Source: DAOTXS01 sp034433515 (GTDB lineage: Bacteria > Chloroflexota > Anaerolineae > UBA4142). From it: DNA of 7,249 nt. Location of the stretch: assembly GCA_034433515.1 (NCBI GenBank), contig DAOUAL010000036.1:1-7249 (forward strand), written 5' to 3'. Of this stretch, positions 6,206 through 7,249 are shown piece by piece (within the stretch, counting starts at the first letter, position 1; every line of letters begins with the position of its first letter). A program made the translations under genes and the position numbers. Under the pieces are notes generated by a model. It searched no databases. It worked only from the letters and a program-made list of their open reading frames with translations, and had not been told where the DNA came from.

Positions 6206-6484
6206 GTGCAATGTTTGGTGGTGTACGATATTGTGGACGATAACAAGCGGAACAAGATCGCGGATGTGTGCATTGATTATGGGATGGATCGCATTCAGTA
6301 TTCCGCGTTTGTGGGTGACCTGGCGCCGACGCATCAGGAAGAGTTGATGTTAAAGATCGCGGCGGTTTTGGGAAAAAGGCCGGGCAAGGTGCAGTTGGTC
6401 CCGGTGTGTGAAAAGGATTGGAAAGCGCGGCGGGTGATCGAGCAAGGGGAATCGGCGTCCCAGGAGGTGGCGGGTGCTGGATGA
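6206..6484 (+). CDS. cas2: Cas2, structural partner of Cas1 in spacer integration
   Basis: This 92-residue ferredoxin-fold protein dimerises to bridge two Cas1 dimers and set the length of the integrated prespacer. The N-terminal strand LVVYDIVDD with D8, the RNKIADVCIDYGMDRIQYSAFVGDL block (16-40) and the QLVPVCEKD strand (about 63-71) are classic Cas2. The start is GTG, chosen because it sits six bases after GGAGAG and places the first strand at residue 3. The final 15 or so residues (RVIEQGESASQEVAGAG) are low in conserved features and run into cas4. The gene overlaps cas4 by 11 bases and follows cas1 by 54 bases containing a REP hairpin, which might alter the Cas2:Cas1 ratio. Confidence 0.93.
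   Translation: MQCLVVYDIVDDNKRNKIADVCIDYGMDRIQYSAFVGDLAPTHQEELMLKIAAVLGKRPGKVQLVPVCEKDWKARRVIEQGESASQEVAGAG
6462..6467 (+). promoter_or_regulatory. Ribosome binding site for cas4 (GTG start)
   Basis: AGGAGG lies inside the end of cas2, six bases before GTG 6474. It is one of the strongest Shine-Dalgarno matches in the window and fixes the cas4 start. Confidence 0.8.
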
Positions 6485-7070
6485 TGATCTGGCGTATCCG
6501 GTGCGGGTGAGCGATCTGAAACAGTGGGCGTATTGTCCGCGAGTATTTTATTATCAGACGTGTCTGCCGGATGTGCGTCCGACGACGTACAAGATGTATG
6601 CGGGCGCGGAAGCCGGGCGGAGCGAAATCGGGCGCGAAGAGCGGCGGTCGTTGCGCGTGTATGGGATTGCGGCGGGCGACCGTGAATTTGATGTGCCGGT
6701 GCGTTCGGCGCGATGGGGTCTGCGCGGCGAAGTGGATATGGTGATTACGGTGGCAGAGACGCGCGAGGTGATTCCGGTGGATTACAAGTTGACGCGGATC
6801 GCGGGGGAGCATTTTCAGTTGCAGGTGGCGGTGTATGGGATGTTGTTGGAGGAGATGCGCGGGATTGAGGTGGCGCGTGGGTTTTTGTATGAGATTCCGT
6901 TGCGACGTGCGGAGGAGGTGCGAATCGAAAAGCGGTTGCGTGTCAAAGCATTGCGGGCGGTGGAAGAGATGCGACGGATTGCAGAGCGGGAAGAGATGCC
7001 GCTGCCGACGCGGAATCGGCACAAGTGCGTGACGTGTGAGTTTCGGCGATTTTGTAATGATGTGGTTTGA
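6474..7070 (+). CDS. cas4: Cas4 iron-sulfur RecB-family nuclease
   Basis: This 198-residue protein works in prespacer trimming and PAM-side selection together with Cas1-Cas2. The iron-sulfur cysteines are C21 in WAYCPR and the C-terminal trio C185, C188 and C194 in KCVTCEFRRFC. The nuclease core shows GEVDMVI (D88), PVDYK (D103, K105) and QLQVAVYGMLLEE (Q115/Q117, Y121). The histidine usually found in the first RecB motif is not visible: the corresponding GAEAGRSEIGREE region has none, and the only histidines are H113 and H183. This may weaken or alter metal binding. Length is normal. The start is GTG with AGGAGG upstream, overlapping cas2 by 11 bases. The order cas1-cas2-cas4 differs from the more usual cas4-cas1-cas2. 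The gene is strikingly G-rich and C-poor. Confidence 0.92.
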   Translation: MLDDDLAYPVRVSDLKQWAYCPRVFYYQTCLPDVRPTTYKMYAGAEAGRSEIGREERRSLRVYGIAAGDREFDVPVRSARWGLRGEVDMVITVAETREVIPVDYKLTRIAGEHFQLQVAVYGMLLEEMRGIEVARGFLYEIPLRRAEEVRIEKRLRVKALRAVEEMRRIAEREEMPLPTRNRHKCVTCEFRRFCNDVV

Positions 7071-7094
7071 TCGTTAGTGTGGTTGAATCGTTGG
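7061..7094. repeat. 17-bp imperfect tandem repeat over the cas4 end
   Basis: TGTGGTTTGATCGTTAG (7061-7077) and TGTGGTTGAATCGTTGG (7078-7094) match at 14 of 17 positions, back to back. The first copy contains the cas4 stop codon. Its role is unknown. Confidence 0.6.
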
Positions 7095-7101
7095 TTTGTT
7101 T

Positions 7102-7140
7102 CGCAAATGAGGGAGGTTTTGGCGCAAAAAACGATTTGCG
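7102..7140. other. Alternative hairpin in the probable leader
   Basis: CGCAAA occurs at 7102-7107 and 7123-7128, and its complement TTTGCG at 7135-7140. The second copy makes a 6-bp stem with a 6-base loop. The first makes a 7-bp stem (CGCAAAT/ATTTGCG, 7102-7108 with 7134-7140) with a 25-base loop. The two are mutually exclusive. No T run follows, so it is not a standard terminator. Confidence 0.45.
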
Positions 7141-7175
7141 GGGGTGGTGGTAGGCAGGTGGGAAGGAGGCAGGGG
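7140..7175 (+). other. Run of G tracts in the probable leader
   Basis: Nine groups of two to five G, including GGGGG at 7140-7144, GGG at 7160-7162 and GGGG at 7172-7175, occur within 36 bases, separated by one or two other bases. Two-layer G-quadruplexes are possible on the + strand. No protein-binding role can be inferred. Confidence 0.45.
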
Positions 7176-7196
7176 AGAAAGTTGGCGAAGGTGGTC

Positions 7197-7202
7197 TATA
7201 AT
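7197..7202 (+). promoter_or_regulatory. Candidate -10 box of the leader promoter
   Basis: This is a perfect TATAAT. No good -35 hexamer lies 16-18 bases upstream (the region is GGAGAAA-like), and there is no TG extension. A start near 7209 would send transcription rightwards towards the presumed array. Confidence 0.45.
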
Positions 7203-7249
7203 GGGGAAAATAGGCACGAAAGGCGTATTTTTTTGGCGGTGAGGCGGAG

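Larger units (their letters stand above)
7071..7249 (+). promoter_or_regulatory. Probable CRISPR leader (array lies outside the window)
   Basis: These 179 bases after the last cas gene contain no credible gene. They are asymmetric in composition: G- and A-rich with little C, with a T7 run at 7228-7234. They hold a short hairpin, a run of G tracts and a promoter-like TATAAT. Arrays commonly follow the adaptation genes and are preceded by such a leader, so transcription into an array just beyond 7249 is the natural reading. No repeat-spacer unit is visible here, so the assignment is positional. Confidence 0.5.

Noticed and set aside
4940..6334. Long open frame on the minus strand (464 codons) opposite cas1
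   Set aside because: Its protein is rich in His, Arg, Gln and Pro and shows no domain. It is the mirror of a well-supported cas1 on the + strand and arises from codon bias.
7182..7187. TTGGCG as a -35 box for the TATAAT at 7197
   Set aside because: The spacing is only nine bases, too short for a standard sigma-70 promoter.
7228..7234. T7 run as a terminator
   Set aside because: No stable GC-rich stem lies immediately upstream, and it falls just after a TATAAT box in the presumed leader.

Overview
The window holds the downstream part of a type I CRISPR-Cas locus, all on the + strand. In order it contains the 3' end of cas7, then cas5, an HD-fused cas3, a REP-associated tyrosine transposase (RAYT) gene, cas6, cas1, cas2 and cas4. 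A G-rich non-coding stretch at the right edge looks like the leader of a CRISPR array that lies outside the window. A Cas5t-like Cas5, a single HD-helicase Cas3 and a dedicated Cas6 point to subtype I-B. The diagnostic large subunit (cas8) would lie upstream and is not visible, so the subtype is an inference.

Layout: 1-3256 is the effector and interference part (cas7-cas5-cas3), tightly packed with a 12-base gap and then a 26-base overlap. 3281-3844 is the RAYT gene, wedged between cas3 and cas6, with its stop only three bases before the cas6 start. 3848-4897 is cas6, which carries several repeat insertions that keep the frame open. 4882-5095 is a MITE-like region of nested inverted repeats spanning the cas6 stop and most of the cas6-cas1 gap. 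5111-7070 is the adaptation module cas1-cas2-cas4. 7071-7249 is the probable leader, with a perfect TATAAT box near the window end.

How the genes work together: Cas7 and Cas5 (with the unseen Cas8) form the crRNA-guided surveillance complex. Cas6 cuts the array transcript into crRNAs. Cas3 unwinds and degrades the recognised DNA. Cas1-Cas2 integrate new spacers at the leader end of the array, and Cas4 trims prespacers and selects their PAM side.

The most unusual feature is heavy colonisation of the cas operon by small repeats. Three REP-type palindromes with a GTAGAGACGCC core lie inside the RAYT gene, inside cas6 in frame, and across the cas1 stop codon. A 21-bp tandem repeat and an AATC/GAAATC repeat also run in frame through cas6. 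The same AATC/GAAATC family forms the inverted ends of the cas6-cas1 intergenic element.

Organism: a moderately GC-rich bacterium. The RAYT with GAGACGCCCC-type REPs and the AATCTGAAATC repeats resemble what I associate with Chloroflexota (Anaerolineae-like) and some cyanobacterial genomes. Chloroflexota is my low-confidence guess; no marker gene is present to settle it.
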